Shown here one piece after another: positions 17,278 through 30,024 of a DNA stretch of 64,000 bases (positions are counted from its first letter, which is position 1; every line of letters starts with the position of its first letter). The notes under the pieces were generated by a model. The model made no database searches. It had not been told where the DNA came from and saw only the letters and a program-made list of their open reading frames with translations. This stretch comes from Bombiscardovia nodaiensis (GTDB lineage: Bacteria; Actinomycetota; Actinomycetes; Actinomycetales; Bifidobacteriaceae): contig AP026798.1 of NCBI GenBank assembly GCA_033127725.1, positions 1,984,001-2,048,000 of the forward strand. Reading direction: 5' to 3'. Both the position numbers and the translations under genes were made by a program.

Positions 17278-18105
17278 CTAGAAGAGCCGGATCTCGCCGC
17301 TGTCAGTGCCCTTCATCTCGTCGTAGTCCAAGATCAGGCACTCGAAGCCGCGGTCCTCGGCCAGGACCCGCGCCTGCTGAGTGATGGTCTGAGCGGCGAA
17401 CATACCCCGCACCGGTGCCAGCAGGGGATCGCGGTTCAAGAGCTTCACGTACCGGGTCAGCTGCTCCACGCCGTCAATGCCGCCGTGGCGCTTAATCTCA
17501 ATAGCTACGTGCTGTCCCTGGCCGTCAATAGCCATAATATCGACCGGCCCAATCGGGGTGGGATACTCGCGCCGGACCAACTTCGCGCCCTCGCCAATGC
17601 GCTCAATCTGCTGGGCCAGGAAGTGCTGGAGGTGGTCCTCCACGCCGTCTTTGACGAGCCCAGGGTCCTGCCCCAGCTCGAAGGTCTGATCCGAGTAAAC
17701 CTGGTACAAGGTAATGGTGAGAATATCGCTAGATTTGCTGGCAGAGACCCGCAAAATCTTGCAGACCCCCGGAGCATCTTCCTCGCTCACTGGCAGGTCC
17801 GCCACCGCACTGGCTTCCTTATCAGCGCCAGCAACTGGGTCATTCTTGACCAACTCAGTCTGGGCAGCCCTCTGTTCGCTCTCGCTCGTCTCAGCCTCGG
17901 CAATCACTGCCGCCTGCTCACCCGGCTCTATCTCTTTAATTGTGCAGGGAGCACACATCCAGTTCAGCGGCTTGTAGGAGCCAATCTCGGAGAAAATCAG
18001 GCAGGAGGAGTCGGCTTTAATCAGCAGCACCCGCCTGGCCCGGGGCAGGCTCGCGTTGAGCCGCCCCGAGTACTGGGCAGAACAGTCGGCTACTATGATG
18101 CGCAC
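17278..18105 (-). CDS. nucS: Endonuclease NucS (EndoMS), mismatch-specific
   Basis: Cuts mismatched DNA in the non-canonical mismatch repair of actinobacteria and archaea, which lack MutS/MutL. The 275-residue protein has the N-terminal dimerisation domain (MRIIVADCSAQYSGRLNA...) and the C-terminal RecB-like nuclease with GPVDIMAIDGQGQHVAIEIKRHGGIDGVEQLTRY, containing the D-ExK catalytic triad. An acidic, Ala/Glu/Ser-rich stretch (about 65-110) separates them and is longer than I would expect. It ends GEIRLF, resembling the C-terminal beta-clamp-binding tail reported for this enzyme. It starts eight bases after atpC and belongs to the atp operon. Confidence 0.93.
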   Translation of the reverse strand: MRIIVADCSAQYSGRLNASLPRARRVLLIKADSSCLIFSEIGSYKPLNWMCAPCTIKEIEPGEQAAVIAEAETSESEQRAAQTELVKNDPVAGADKEASAVADLPVSEEDAPGVCKILRVSASKSSDILTITLYQVYSDQTFELGQDPGLVKDGVEDHLQHFLAQQIERIGEGAKLVRREYPTPIGPVDIMAIDGQGQHVAIEIKRHGGIDGVEQLTRYVKLLNRDPLLAPVRGMFAAQTITQQARVLAEDRGFECLILDYDEMKGTDSGEIRLF

Positions 18106-18112
18106 AAAAGCC

Positions 18113-18403
18113 TCACCGGCTGGCCTGGGCCTGGTCGTCGGTGCAGTGCTCCACAGCCACCGTCAACTTGTTGGAATCGAAAGAGACAAACCCTTCGTCC
18201 ACGCTGAAGTCGGAGCGCTGGCCATCCTCCCCCACCACGGAGACTACGCCCTTTTGAATCAGGCTCAGCACGGGCTCGTGGTCAGGCAGAATGCCCATAC
18301 CGCCCTGGGTGGCAGGGATGGTGGCAGATCGGGCGCTGCCGGACCAAATAGGCCGGTCAGCCGCCACGATATTGACCTGCATAGTGTTCTTGGAAGCGGG
18401 CAT
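18113..18403 (-). CDS. atpC: ATP synthase epsilon subunit, short form
   Basis: Central-stalk subunit that links gamma to the c-ring and can inhibit ATP hydrolysis. At 96 residues it contains only the N-terminal beta-sandwich (VNIVAADRPIWSGSA, GGMGILPDHEPVLSLI, VSVDEGF-like DFSVDEGFVSF); the C-terminal helical hairpin of 130-140 residue homologues is missing. Without that hairpin the usual epsilon self-inhibition cannot occur. Starts two bases after atpD. Confidence 0.92.
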   Translation of the reverse strand: MPASKNTMQVNIVAADRPIWSGSARSATIPATQGGMGILPDHEPVLSLIQKGVVSVVGEDGQRSDFSVDEGFVSFDSNKLTVAVEHCTDDQAQASR

Positions 18404-18405
18404 GA

Positions 18406-20840
<2,435 letters not shown>

Positions 20841-20843
20841 AGT

Positions 20844-22490
<1,647 letters not shown>

Positions 22491-22539
22491 GATCACTCCT
22501 CTTATTGTTGTTCTTGTTCAAGTCTGTCATACTCCCTAC

Positions 22540-23367
22540 TCAGCCGGAGACAGCCATTTGCTGCTTCAGGTGCTTGAGCTGGGTCAGTACTGTGTTGTCG
22601 GTGACCTCTGAGCCATACTCCACGCGCATGCCGCCGAGCACTTCCGGGTTCACAATAGCGTTGATATGGACCGCGTGCCCGAGCTTCTTGGAGTAAACCT
22701 CCACCACCTTGACCATCTGCTCGTGAGTCAAGGGCACGGCCGTCACCACCGTGACCATCGTCTCCTTCATGTGCCCGGAGAAACGGTCAATCAGCCAGTC
22801 AACGGTGTGTAGAAAGCGGCGGCCGCGCAAATCCCGAGTCGCATGCTCAACCAGGAGCATGGTCACCGGCTGCAACCCTTGTCCTGCCAGCAGTTCGTCC
22901 AGAAGCCTTACGCGCGCCTGCGGCTGACTGTACTCGTCCGACAGGCGGAAGAGCACGATGGGCTGGTCAATGAGCGCTGAGTATATCTTCGCCAACTCCT
23001 CGGCCACGCGCGAGGTCTGCTTGATGCTGTCCGTGTAGTAGGTCATCGCGTCCACAGCCATGTCTTCGACTGCGTTCGCTATGTGCATGACCTTGCTCCA
23101 GTGGCGGCTCGCCAGGTCGCGCAAGATGGCTATAGTGAGCGGTTGAGCCTTGCCGTCCAAGAGCTCATCTACCACCCGGCTCTTGTCGGCGTCCGGCCGA
23201 GAAGGATCGGTCAGCGCCCGCTCTAAACGCGGGTACGTGTCAAGCAGTGTCACGAAGCTAAAGAGCTCCTGTGCCACATCAAGTGCGCTCGTGCCCTCCT
23301 GCTCAAGCAGGGAACCGAATTTGCTGCGCGCCTCCTGGTCCGAGACCAGCGATGCTTCTCCTCGCAT
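22540..23367 (-). CDS. atpH: ATP synthase delta subunit
   Basis: Peripheral-stalk subunit that holds F1 against rotation. The 275-residue protein is about 100 residues longer than the E. coli delta, as in other actinobacteria, with the conserved OSCP region at the C-terminus (DWLIDRFSGHMKETMVTVVTAVPLTHEQ... and NPEVLGGMRVEYGSEVTDNTV). The ATG is preceded by GAGGAGGAGG. It sits between atpF and atpA in standard order. Confidence 0.95.
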   Translation of the reverse strand: MRGEASLVSDQEARSKFGSLLEQEGTSALDVAQELFSFVTLLDTYPRLERALTDPSRPDADKSRVVDELLDGKAQPLTIAILRDLASRHWSKVMHIANAVEDMAVDAMTYYTDSIKQTSRVAEELAKIYSALIDQPIVLFRLSDEYSQPQARVRLLDELLAGQGLQPVTMLLVEHATRDLRGRRFLHTVDWLIDRFSGHMKETMVTVVTAVPLTHEQMVKVVEVYSKKLGHAVHINAIVNPEVLGGMRVEYGSEVTDNTVLTQLKHLKQQMAVSG

Positions 23368-23427
23368 GTCACCTCCTCCTCGTGTACTGCTTGTCCGCGA
23401 CTGAACGCGGGGTCACTCTACCAGTCA

Positions 23428-23970
23428 TCATGCCTTCGACTTGTCTGCATCCTGCTTGTTGGCGTCGGCAATAATCGAATCAATCATCGACGATTGCACA
23501 TCGCTACTCTGTAGCTGCGAGCCCAGAATCTTACCTGCCAGAGCCGTGGCCAGCGTACCGACCTCGCTCTTCAAGGAGACTAGCGCCTGCTGCTGCTGAG
23601 ACTCAATCGAGCGCTGGGCGTTGGCGTTAATCTGCTCCGCCTCAGTTTCAGCGCGCTTACGGGCGTCGGCCACGATGTGCGAGGCCTCAGCGCGGGCATC
23701 GTCACGAATCTTAGACGCTTCCACGCGAGCCTGGTTGAGCTGATCCTCGTAGGACTTCTTAGCCTGGTCGGCAGCCTCCTGAGCCTTCTTCGCCTTCTCA
23801 ATACCGCCCTCAATCTTGGCGGCACGTTCGTCGAAAATGGCCTGGAACTTCGGCATAAAGAACTTGTAGAAGAAGACCGCAAGGATGATGAGAATAACCA
23901 ACGACCAAAACATGTCATAGGTCTGAGGGATGAAGAGGTTAATGCCCCCTCCTGCCGCTATTGGCTCCAT
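23428..23970 (-). CDS. atpF: ATP synthase Fo b subunit
   Basis: Forms the peripheral stalk between membrane and F1. The 180-residue protein has one N-terminal membrane helix (about 17-36, YDMFWSLVILIILAVFFYKF), then a long Ala/Glu/Lys-rich coiled coil with the KAQEAADQAKKSYEDQL dimerisation region, and ends DADKSKA. The ATG follows AAAGGAG. Located in the usual place between atpE and atpH. Confidence 0.96.
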   Translation of the reverse strand: MEPIAAGGGINLFIPQTYDMFWSLVILIILAVFFYKFFMPKFQAIFDERAAKIEGGIEKAKKAQEAADQAKKSYEDQLNQARVEASKIRDDARAEASHIVADARKRAETEAEQINANAQRSIESQQQQALVSLKSEVGTLATALAGKILGSQLQSSDVQSSMIDSIIADANKQDADKSKA

Positions 23971-24074
23971 CAGCGTCTCCTTTCTGTAATATCTGCCATA
24001 TGCTGTGCTTCATACCTTCCGCTGTGCTCCCCGCTGCGGCTTGTTGCTGCCGCCGCTGAGCGCAGAGCTCGGTA

Positions 24075-24407
<333 letters not shown>

Positions 24408-25220
24408 TTAATCTTCCTCTGGGTAGCTCTGGTTGATATACACGGTCGTCAAAATGGCGAAAATGTATGCCTGCAGGGCTGCCACAAACATTTCAAAAGC
24501 GGTGAGCATGAAGCCCAAGCCAAACCAGCCCAGGCCGGCGATTGCCAGCAAGTGGTTACTCGCTTCGATAATGTAGAAATTAGCGAAAGCCAAGCTGATA
24601 GCGACCAGCAAGTGGCCGGCAATCATGTTCGCAAAGAGTCGGATGGTCAACGAGGCGGGCTTGATGACCAGCAACTCAAGCAGCTGAATCGGCGTGAGAA
24701 TAATATAGAGCGGCCACGGCACGCCAGCGGGGAAGAGCTCTTGCTTCAAGTACTTACCCAGGCCCTGCTCGCGGATGCCCGTAATCAGGTACTGAATTAA
24801 GGTCCACAGGGCGAAAACCAGAGGCATAGTAATCGTAGCCGTAGCGGCGATATTCATGCCCGGCACAATGCCGCACAGATTAAAGACCATAACCGTGAGG
24901 AAGATGGTAGTGATCATGGGCACATACCGGCGCCCGCGCGTCTCCCCCATCACCTCGTAGACCACTGAGTCGCGCACGAAGTCAAGCAGCCACTCCACGG
25001 CGCCTTGCCAGCGCGACGGAATGAGCTTGGCGCGCGAAGCTGTGATGCCCAGCACCAACAAGATAAGGACCATGGCTACGAAACGCACCAGAATAATGCG
25101 GTTCATGGCGAATGGTGTCCCCTGGAAGAGAATCTCAGGAGGTAAGAAATCGTCGATACCGGGCAGCTCCGGTTTAGAAGCCGCCAGGGTCAGCGCACCG
25201 CTTCCTACTGCTTGAAACAT
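24408..25220 (-). CDS. atpB: ATP synthase Fo a subunit
   Basis: Forms the proton half-channels beside the c-ring. The 270-residue protein has five or six membrane helices; the essential Arg is in SLTIRLFANMIAGHLL. The N-terminal segment is short. The ATG follows AGGAGG. It is first in the operon; no atpI is encoded before it. The roughly 290 bases between it and the initiator tRNA must hold the operon promoter, but I could not pick a convincing -35/-10 pair on the minus strand. Confidence 0.96.
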   Translation of the reverse strand: MFQAVGSGALTLAASKPELPGIDDFLPPEILFQGTPFAMNRIILVRFVAMVLILLVLGITASRAKLIPSRWQGAVEWLLDFVRDSVVYEVMGETRGRRYVPMITTIFLTVMVFNLCGIVPGMNIAATATITMPLVFALWTLIQYLITGIREQGLGKYLKQELFPAGVPWPLYIILTPIQLLELLVIKPASLTIRLFANMIAGHLLVAISLAFANFYIIEASNHLLAIAGLGWFGLGFMLTAFEMFVAALQAYIFAILTTVYINQSYPEED

Positions 25221-25460
25221 CTACCGCCTCCTGAAATGGCAATCATCTCTAGTCTACCGCCAGACGTCGCCATTTTTTTGCCTGTCCGTTCGACACTCGA
25301 TTGGAACTCACGCCCAAGCCCGTTTAGTTTAGGCCTAAGGAACGCGAATAGCAAACCGCAACCAACCGAATAACGTACCCCTTTTAGCTGAACTTGGTAA
25401 GTTCGAGTGCGTAAGGCTTGAAACTGAGCCATTCCCCCGGCGTTTCTCCCACGCCGTAAT

Positions 25461-25488
25461 TTGACAAACTCAAGTAAGCCCCTATAGT
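25461..25488 (+). promoter_or_regulatory. Promoter of initiator tRNA
   Basis: TTGACA (25461-25466) and TATAGT (25483-25488) are separated by 16 bases, a near-consensus primary-sigma promoter 25 bases before the tRNA. Confidence 0.85.
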
Positions 25489-25513
25489 AGGTAGAGCTGC
25501 TTACGGCAGCCGT

Positions 25514-25590
25514 CGCGGGGTGGAGCAGCTCGGTAGCTCGCTGGGCTCATAACCCAGAGGTCTCAGGTTCAAATCCTGACCCCGCTACCA
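25514..25590 (+). tRNA. Initiator tRNA-fMet (CAT)
   Basis: Complete 77-base tRNA including encoded CCA. Anticodon CAT lies in the loop CTCATAA, framed by three G-C pairs (GGG/CCC), and the first acceptor pair is mismatched (C1, U72). Both are marks of initiator tRNA. Confidence 0.95.
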
Positions 25591-25592
25591 AC

Positions 25593-25630
25593 AAGCCCGG
25601 AGTCTCAACGATTCCGGGCTTTTGTTTTTT
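25593..25630 (+). terminator. Terminator of initiator tRNA
   Basis: AAGCCCGGA pairs with TCCGGGCTT around an 11-base loop and is followed by TTGTTTTTT, a strong intrinsic terminator. Confidence 0.9.
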
Positions 25631-25838
25631 CTGAAATGGCTGTAGATACGCTTAAAGGTACGCTATAGAGTTTGCAGGGGCATACCTCTTTCACGTTCAT
25701 TACCCTATAGGCTCCGCTTAGATATTGACTCCGTATTACAGACCCGTCATTTCGTACGCAAAGAGCATAAGAGGGATTGGGAGAAACTCAGCTTGGGCAT
25801 GTACACTTGTCAATATATACGGAAGGGAGATGAGAGTT

Positions 25839-26033
25839 ATGAGCTACACATCGGAGCACGGACTGGATATCAGTTCAGACGAGGCCTTTAATGACTTCGT
25901 TGAGGGCATTGAGCAGGGCACGGCCTACACTTTCACCCCTGGGTTCAAGAGCACTCTTGTTGTGAATAACGAACAGCTCGAAGCTCGCTTGCAAGAGATG
26001 GCACAAACCTCCCAGGAGCAAGTGACTAGATAG
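25839..26033 (+). CDS. Small hypothetical protein
   Basis: A 64-residue acidic protein beginning MSYTSEHGLDISSDEAF and ending with a helical Gln/Glu-rich stretch. The ATG at 25839 is nine bases after GGGAG; the long frame upstream lacks a ribosome site and has a different composition. Not recognised. The size and acidity are compatible with an antitoxin, but no toxin is evident, as the next gene is 222 bases away and large. Confidence 0.5.
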   Translation: MSYTSEHGLDISSDEAFNDFVEGIEQGTAYTFTPGFKSTLVVNNEQLEARLQEMAQTSQEQVTR

Positions 26034-26255
26034 TTGGTAGAGTCCACTGTCGTACAGTTTTCTCTCACCGCCTACGTTGAAATCGTCAACATCATCGACT
26101 ATCCCGCCCTCGCGAGTTGAAATGCGTATCTTGCCGACGTCAGCCCAGGGCGCTCATTATTAGTAAGTATGCGTGAAAATGTATGAGTTGAGAGAAATCA
26201 TCGAACAATAGATAGTTTTATAAGTAGCGAACTAGCAGTAGAGACGGAGGGGCGC

Positions 26256-27161
26256 GTGGCTTCGGCGGCGGAGTTTGTGCGGGTTTTTAGACAGTCGCAT
26301 CCTGAGCATCGGTGCGAGTTTGGGCCGGTGGTGCGTAGCGGCGGCAATCCGGACAATATGATGAGAATAAGGGAGCACAACGCGCATCTGTTCTGCACTC
26401 CGGTGCAGATTCGCGGGTCGCGGCCTTACAGCGCGGCGGAGTTCATGGGCGAGGACGACGAGCAGGAGTTGGCTGACCACCTAGCCCAGCTCCTAACCGA
26501 CATGGACCAGGAGTTCGATTTCGACTTCGGCCTGAGCCGGACCAACGGGCTCCTTGCGAGGACCAGGACTATCACCAGCGACGACAGAGCATCCGCCTGC
26601 ACGGCTTGGAGCGACCTCTTGGGATACGCCAACTTTACCGATATAGAAGACCTGCTGGGCCAGGAGATTCTCCTTCGGCCCATTGTTGGCACACTCACCG
26701 ACGAGCTCGAGTGCATCGCCTTTCTCTTCTCCATATTTATCGATCTGATGCATCCGGGTTATCTGACCGGCTTGTACGCCGAGCAGGACAGCCACGAGTT
26801 CATCTTGAACCAGTATCGCAAGATAGTGGTGGCCATGCTCTACGACCGCGAAATTCCTGACCATCGCGTGGCCCTGGCCAGGAAGCTTCTGTACGCTATC
26901 GTCCGGCGGCTCCCCACGCGCTACGCCAGCTCCCTGCTGCGGCAAAGGCTCACCGACGAACTCCTGCTGCTGGACTGGTGGATGGGAGACGTGGACCAGG
27001 CCCGCGAGAAGGCCTCCAAGCGCATGGTTCTGGGCTTTGCCGAGCAGAGCCGCGACGGAATGCCAGGCACCATCAGCGAAATGGGCCTGTGGGTCGTCTC
27101 CTCTCAGTCCCCTGGATGGCTAGCCGAGGACGACGGCAATCCCTTGTGGGTGAGAGCCTGA
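26256..27161 (+). CDS. Hypothetical cytoplasmic protein
   Basis: A 301-residue soluble protein of unknown family. GTG start after CGGAGGGG. The N-terminal 90 residues are mixed, with an acidic patch GEDDEQELADHL, the middle is helical, and the C-terminal third has two conserved-looking Trp-rich spots (LLLDWWMGDVDQAREKA and LWVVSSQSPGWL). It has no membrane segments or known motif. It lies at the start of an accessory stretch with an XRE regulator and membrane proteins. Confidence 0.55.
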   Translation: MASAAEFVRVFRQSHPEHRCEFGPVVRSGGNPDNMMRIREHNAHLFCTPVQIRGSRPYSAAEFMGEDDEQELADHLAQLLTDMDQEFDFDFGLSRTNGLLARTRTITSDDRASACTAWSDLLGYANFTDIEDLLGQEILLRPIVGTLTDELECIAFLFSIFIDLMHPGYLTGLYAEQDSHEFILNQYRKIVVAMLYDREIPDHRVALARKLLYAIVRRLPTRYASSLLRQRLTDELLLLDWWMGDVDQAREKASKRMVLGFAEQSRDGMPGTISEMGLWVVSSQSPGWLAEDDGNPLWVRA

Positions 27162-27185
27162 ATCCGCCGAAGCCGCAGACATCTA

Positions 27186-27208
27186 TATAATATAGTGTGT
27201 GCATACAC
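27186..27208 (+). promoter_or_regulatory. -10 element and candidate XRE operator
   Basis: TATAAT (27186-27191) is followed at the expected start point by GTGTGTGCATACAC, an imperfect palindrome. No good -35 was seen. A related inverted repeat lies before the gene downstream of the regulator, so autoregulation is plausible. Confidence 0.4.
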
Positions 27209-27261
27209 CGTGGTCATAAGCACCGTTGTTGGATGTGCGCCACTACGCAATACTGCCAATC

Positions 27262-27516
27262 ATGGCAGAAACACAGCGCAGGAAGAAGTTGGCACCGGTA
27301 GGCGACTTTGAAATCGCCATTGGCAAGCGCCTTCGGGAGCTCAGAATGCAGCGAACCGGCCTCAGCCAAGAGAAGTTTGCCTACTCGATAGACATGGATC
27401 GCACCTACTATGCCGCCCTAGAGCGCGGCTTGCACACCCTCAGCATCAGCAAACTGCGCACTATCGCCAAGGGTCTACAGATGACCATGTCCGAAGTTTT
27501 AGAGGGTATGGATTAA
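27262..27516 (+). CDS. XRE-family helix-turn-helix regulator
   Basis: A 84-residue DNA-binding protein consisting almost only of the HTH_3 domain: IGKRLRELRMQRTGLSQEKFAYSIDMDRTYYAALERGLHTLSISKLRTIAKGL. The recognition helix is around DRTYYAALERG. The ATG at 27262 is chosen because it is the first ATG near the domain; an in-frame TTG at 27226 is possible and neither has a clear ribosome site. It probably controls its own promoter and that of the membrane-protein gene behind it. Confidence 0.8.
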   Translation: MAETQRRKKLAPVGDFEIAIGKRLRELRMQRTGLSQEKFAYSIDMDRTYYAALERGLHTLSISKLRTIAKGLQMTMSEVLEGMD

Positions 27517-27555
27517 TCACACAACAGATGAGTCTGCTCTTCGCACCCACTTATG

Positions 27556-27577
27556 ATACACTTACACCACAGTGTAT
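27556..27577 (+). promoter_or_regulatory. Inverted repeat upstream of membrane-protein gene
   Basis: ATACACT and AGTGTAT form a perfect 7-bp inverted repeat with 8 bases between, 24 bases before the next ATG. Its AGTGTATATGTA half resembles AGTGTGTGCATA upstream of the XRE gene, suggesting a shared binding site. Confidence 0.45.
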
Positions 27578-27600
27578 ATGTATCAAATATGGGGAGCACT

Positions 27601-28395
27601 ATGGAACGGGACGAACTGCTGGAGGGGTTGACGACAGCGTCAAGCATCCTCAGCCGCATCGAACAAGCGGAACAGCGCATGGTGCAGGATCAAATCCGCA
27701 TAGCTGCAGTGCAAAAGCAGGCCAGCAAGGGCTTCGCCAGCTGGGTAGTGCGCCACCCCATTATTTGGGGCATCATCAGCGCCTTGGTCACCATTGCTCT
27801 GGCGGAAGACACCTGCTCATTGATAGGTATCCGAACCAGCGACTTCTTTGGCGAAATACTCACCCTCATCATCGTTGTAGGCGGAACATGCTTGTCTTGC
27901 ACCACCCTTCGAGGCCTCGCAAAGAAGAGCAGCGAGCGCAAAATGCAGAAAACAGCCCCAGAATGCACCGCCCTGCAACAGGACATTGCGCAACATTCTG
28001 AGTACGAACAAGACCTAGCAGCGGTCTTCTCCCGCCAAATTTCGCCATGGTATCCCGCGGACTATTTAACTTCCGAAGCCGCCAATTTCTTTGCCAACGC
28101 AGTCAGCAACGGCAGGGCAGACACCGTCAAAGAGATGGTTAATCTCTACGAGGTTACCCTCCACCAGCAGCGCATGGAAAATCTTCAGCAGCAACAGCTC
28201 AACGCCCAGCGCATGGGCAACATTATCAACGCCGTGGGGCACATGAACACAGCCAACGCAGTAGACCGCAACACGCAAGCCGTTAGGGAAGGCAACAGTC
28301 GGCTCGGCACAATCAGCGGCCAGATTGGCTCAGTGAGTGGTCAGCTCTCCGGCATCAGCGGCCAACTTTCCGGCATCAATCGACGGCTGCACTAA
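27601..28395 (+). CDS. Membrane protein with C-terminal SGQL repeats, unknown function
   Basis: The 264-residue protein starts at the ATG after GGGGAG. It has an N-terminal helix of about 50 residues, two membrane segments (about 54-72 and 83-101), then a long Gln-rich cytoplasmic helical part with HQQRMENLQQQQLNAQRMGN, and ends with short repeats of the form ISGQIGSVSGQLSGISGQL. The arrangement resembles bacterial stress or phage-related membrane proteins with coiled-coil tails, but no family is recognised. It lies between the XRE regulator and the LysM gene, with 67 bases to the latter. Confidence 0.6.
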   Translation: MERDELLEGLTTASSILSRIEQAEQRMVQDQIRIAAVQKQASKGFASWVVRHPIIWGIISALVTIALAEDTCSLIGIRTSDFFGEILTLIIVVGGTCLSCTTLRGLAKKSSERKMQKTAPECTALQQDIAQHSEYEQDLAAVFSRQISPWYPADYLTSEAANFFANAVSNGRADTVKEMVNLYEVTLHQQRMENLQQQQLNAQRMGNIINAVGHMNTANAVDRNTQAVREGNSRLGTISGQIGSVSGQLSGISGQLSGINRRLH

Positions 28396-28462
28396 AGCAA
28401 ACTATTCAACAAAACACTTCTCGTCATAGAGAGAATACAAAGGAAATAAGAAGGAGCAATCA

Positions 28463-29716
28463 ATGAGGAACACATCACCCCGCCACGCAAGCGGGATCAA
28501 AGTGAAAGAACCGTCAAAAGCCATGCCTATCGTGACTGGCGGCCTGGCAACTCTCGTCGCATCGGCGGCTCTAGCCAGTCCTGCTGTGGCAGCTACGGCC
28601 AATGGCGATGGGTCATTTAAGGTGGAGCGCGGCGATACCCTTTCCCAGATTGCCAGTACGTTCGGCGACGGCAAATGGTCTGGGTGGACGGGCTTTAGGT
28701 CCGGCAACCCCAACCTTATCTTCCCCGGCGAAGATGTGCGCCCTGGCGACGGCGCTGCTGCCACCACTAGCGACTTGAAGGACTTGGCCAAGCGCGTACT
28801 CAAGGGCGAATTTGGTAACGGTCAGGCCCGGCGCACCGCCCTGGGCGACAAGTACGACTCCGTGCAAGCCATCGTCAACCAGATGCTGGGAGCTCCTGCC
28901 GCCGCCACCGCCAGAGCTGGGAGCACTTCCGTCAACCCAGCATCACAGCCCGCACGAAATGCTTCTAGCAAATCTCAGCAGTGGGTCATCGACAAGCCGG
29001 CTTATGACGAGACTATTACCGACAAGGCAGCTTGGACTGAGACCGTCCACCATCCGGCTGGCACGAAAGAGGAGAAGCATCCGGCGCAAACCCACACCGT
29101 CCACCACGACGCGGTAACCCATCAGGAAGTCAAGCACCACGAAGCGACGACGACCACCAAGCATATTGATGCCACCTACCGCACTGTTCACCACGACGCG
29201 GTGACGCATACTGAAAAAATATATGAATACCCTCCGTCGCACTGGATTACCATCAATGCACCGGTCAGCGAAGGCCAATACATCTACAATACATTCTTCG
29301 ATGACGGACACGTATCGTATAGCAGAGAAGACGAGGATGCCTATATGCGTGCTCATCCTCTAGTTAGTTTCACTACCGATTTTTGCTATTTTGCAACAGC
29401 CGAAGACGCAGCAAAATCCGAGATACGCCGTTTAGTGGCGGACAGTTTGGGACAAATCATCACAGATAAGATTGTGGTCGATAAGCCCGCCTGGGACGAG
29501 CAGGTACTTGTTACACCAGCGCGCGACGAGACCGTACCAGTGCCAGCCTGGGATGAAACGGTCACCATAACCGACAAGCCCGCTTGGGACGAGACCATAG
29601 TGGATAAGGCAGAGTGGTCGGAGCAGGTCGCCGTTCCCGCCTGGGACGAGCAGGTTCAGCACCCCGCGCAGACCCACACCGTCCACCATGACGAAGTTGG
29701 TCACTGGGCCCGATAG
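28463..29716 (+). CDS. Secreted LysM protein with WDE-type and His-rich repeats
   Basis: A 417-residue exported protein. A signal peptide spans about residues 20-44 (LVASAALASPAVAATA). A single LysM domain follows (about 50-95, KVERGDTLSQIASTFGDGKW...NPNLIFPGEDV), expected to bind peptidoglycan. The rest is repetitive: eight copies of a motif like PAWDETV (variants PAYDETI, AAWTETV, PAWDEQV, AEWSEQV) and two copies of HPAQTHTVHHD with further His-Asp clusters that could bind metal. About 100 non-repetitive residues (aromatic, with DDGHVSYSRED) sit between the repeat blocks. The ATG follows AAGGAG. Function unknown; a cell-wall-associated structural or phage-tail-like role is possible. Confidence 0.75.
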   Translation: MRNTSPRHASGIKVKEPSKAMPIVTGGLATLVASAALASPAVAATANGDGSFKVERGDTLSQIASTFGDGKWSGWTGFRSGNPNLIFPGEDVRPGDGAAATTSDLKDLAKRVLKGEFGNGQARRTALGDKYDSVQAIVNQMLGAPAAATARAGSTSVNPASQPARNASSKSQQWVIDKPAYDETITDKAAWTETVHHPAGTKEEKHPAQTHTVHHDAVTHQEVKHHEATTTTKHIDATYRTVHHDAVTHTEKIYEYPPSHWITINAPVSEGQYIYNTFFDDGHVSYSREDEDAYMRAHPLVSFTTDFCYFATAEDAAKSEIRRLVADSLGQIITDKIVVDKPAWDEQVLVTPARDETVPVPAWDETVTITDKPAWDETIVDKAEWSEQVAVPAWDEQVQHPAQTHTVHHDEVGHWAR

Positions 29717-29736
29717 CAAGCCCCGCAGCTCAAGCC

Positions 29737-29782
29737 AAGAGGAGCTAAGACTGAAAGCATCAGTCTTAGCTCCTCTTTTTTT
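29737..29782 (+). terminator. Strong terminator after the LysM gene
   Basis: A perfect 18-bp stem (29737-29754 with 29760-29777) with a 5-base loop is followed by a run of T (29776-29782). Confidence 0.95.
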
Positions 29783-30024
29783 GCGTGGCACCTGGCCCCT
29801 ACCCCACCCGCGCAGGAGCTGTTGCGTAAGGCAGCTGAAGCCATGTTGGTCAGCGTTTTCCTTCTCAGATTTGGGAAAAAGCGAAGGCATGCGCCTTCGC
29901 TCGAAACAAATTAGGGAGGAAAACCCAGACCCAACGCCGCGTTTGAAGCAGAAAGCGAGCGAGTCATCGGGCATTCATTTCCCTCCCAGCAATCAATGAA
30001 CATCTCAAGAAGGGAAGTATCCGT

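Noticed and set aside
25839..27161. Toxin-antitoxin pair formed by the 64-residue and 301-residue proteins
   Set aside because: The genes are 222 bases apart, the second is far larger than usual toxins and no motif supports it.
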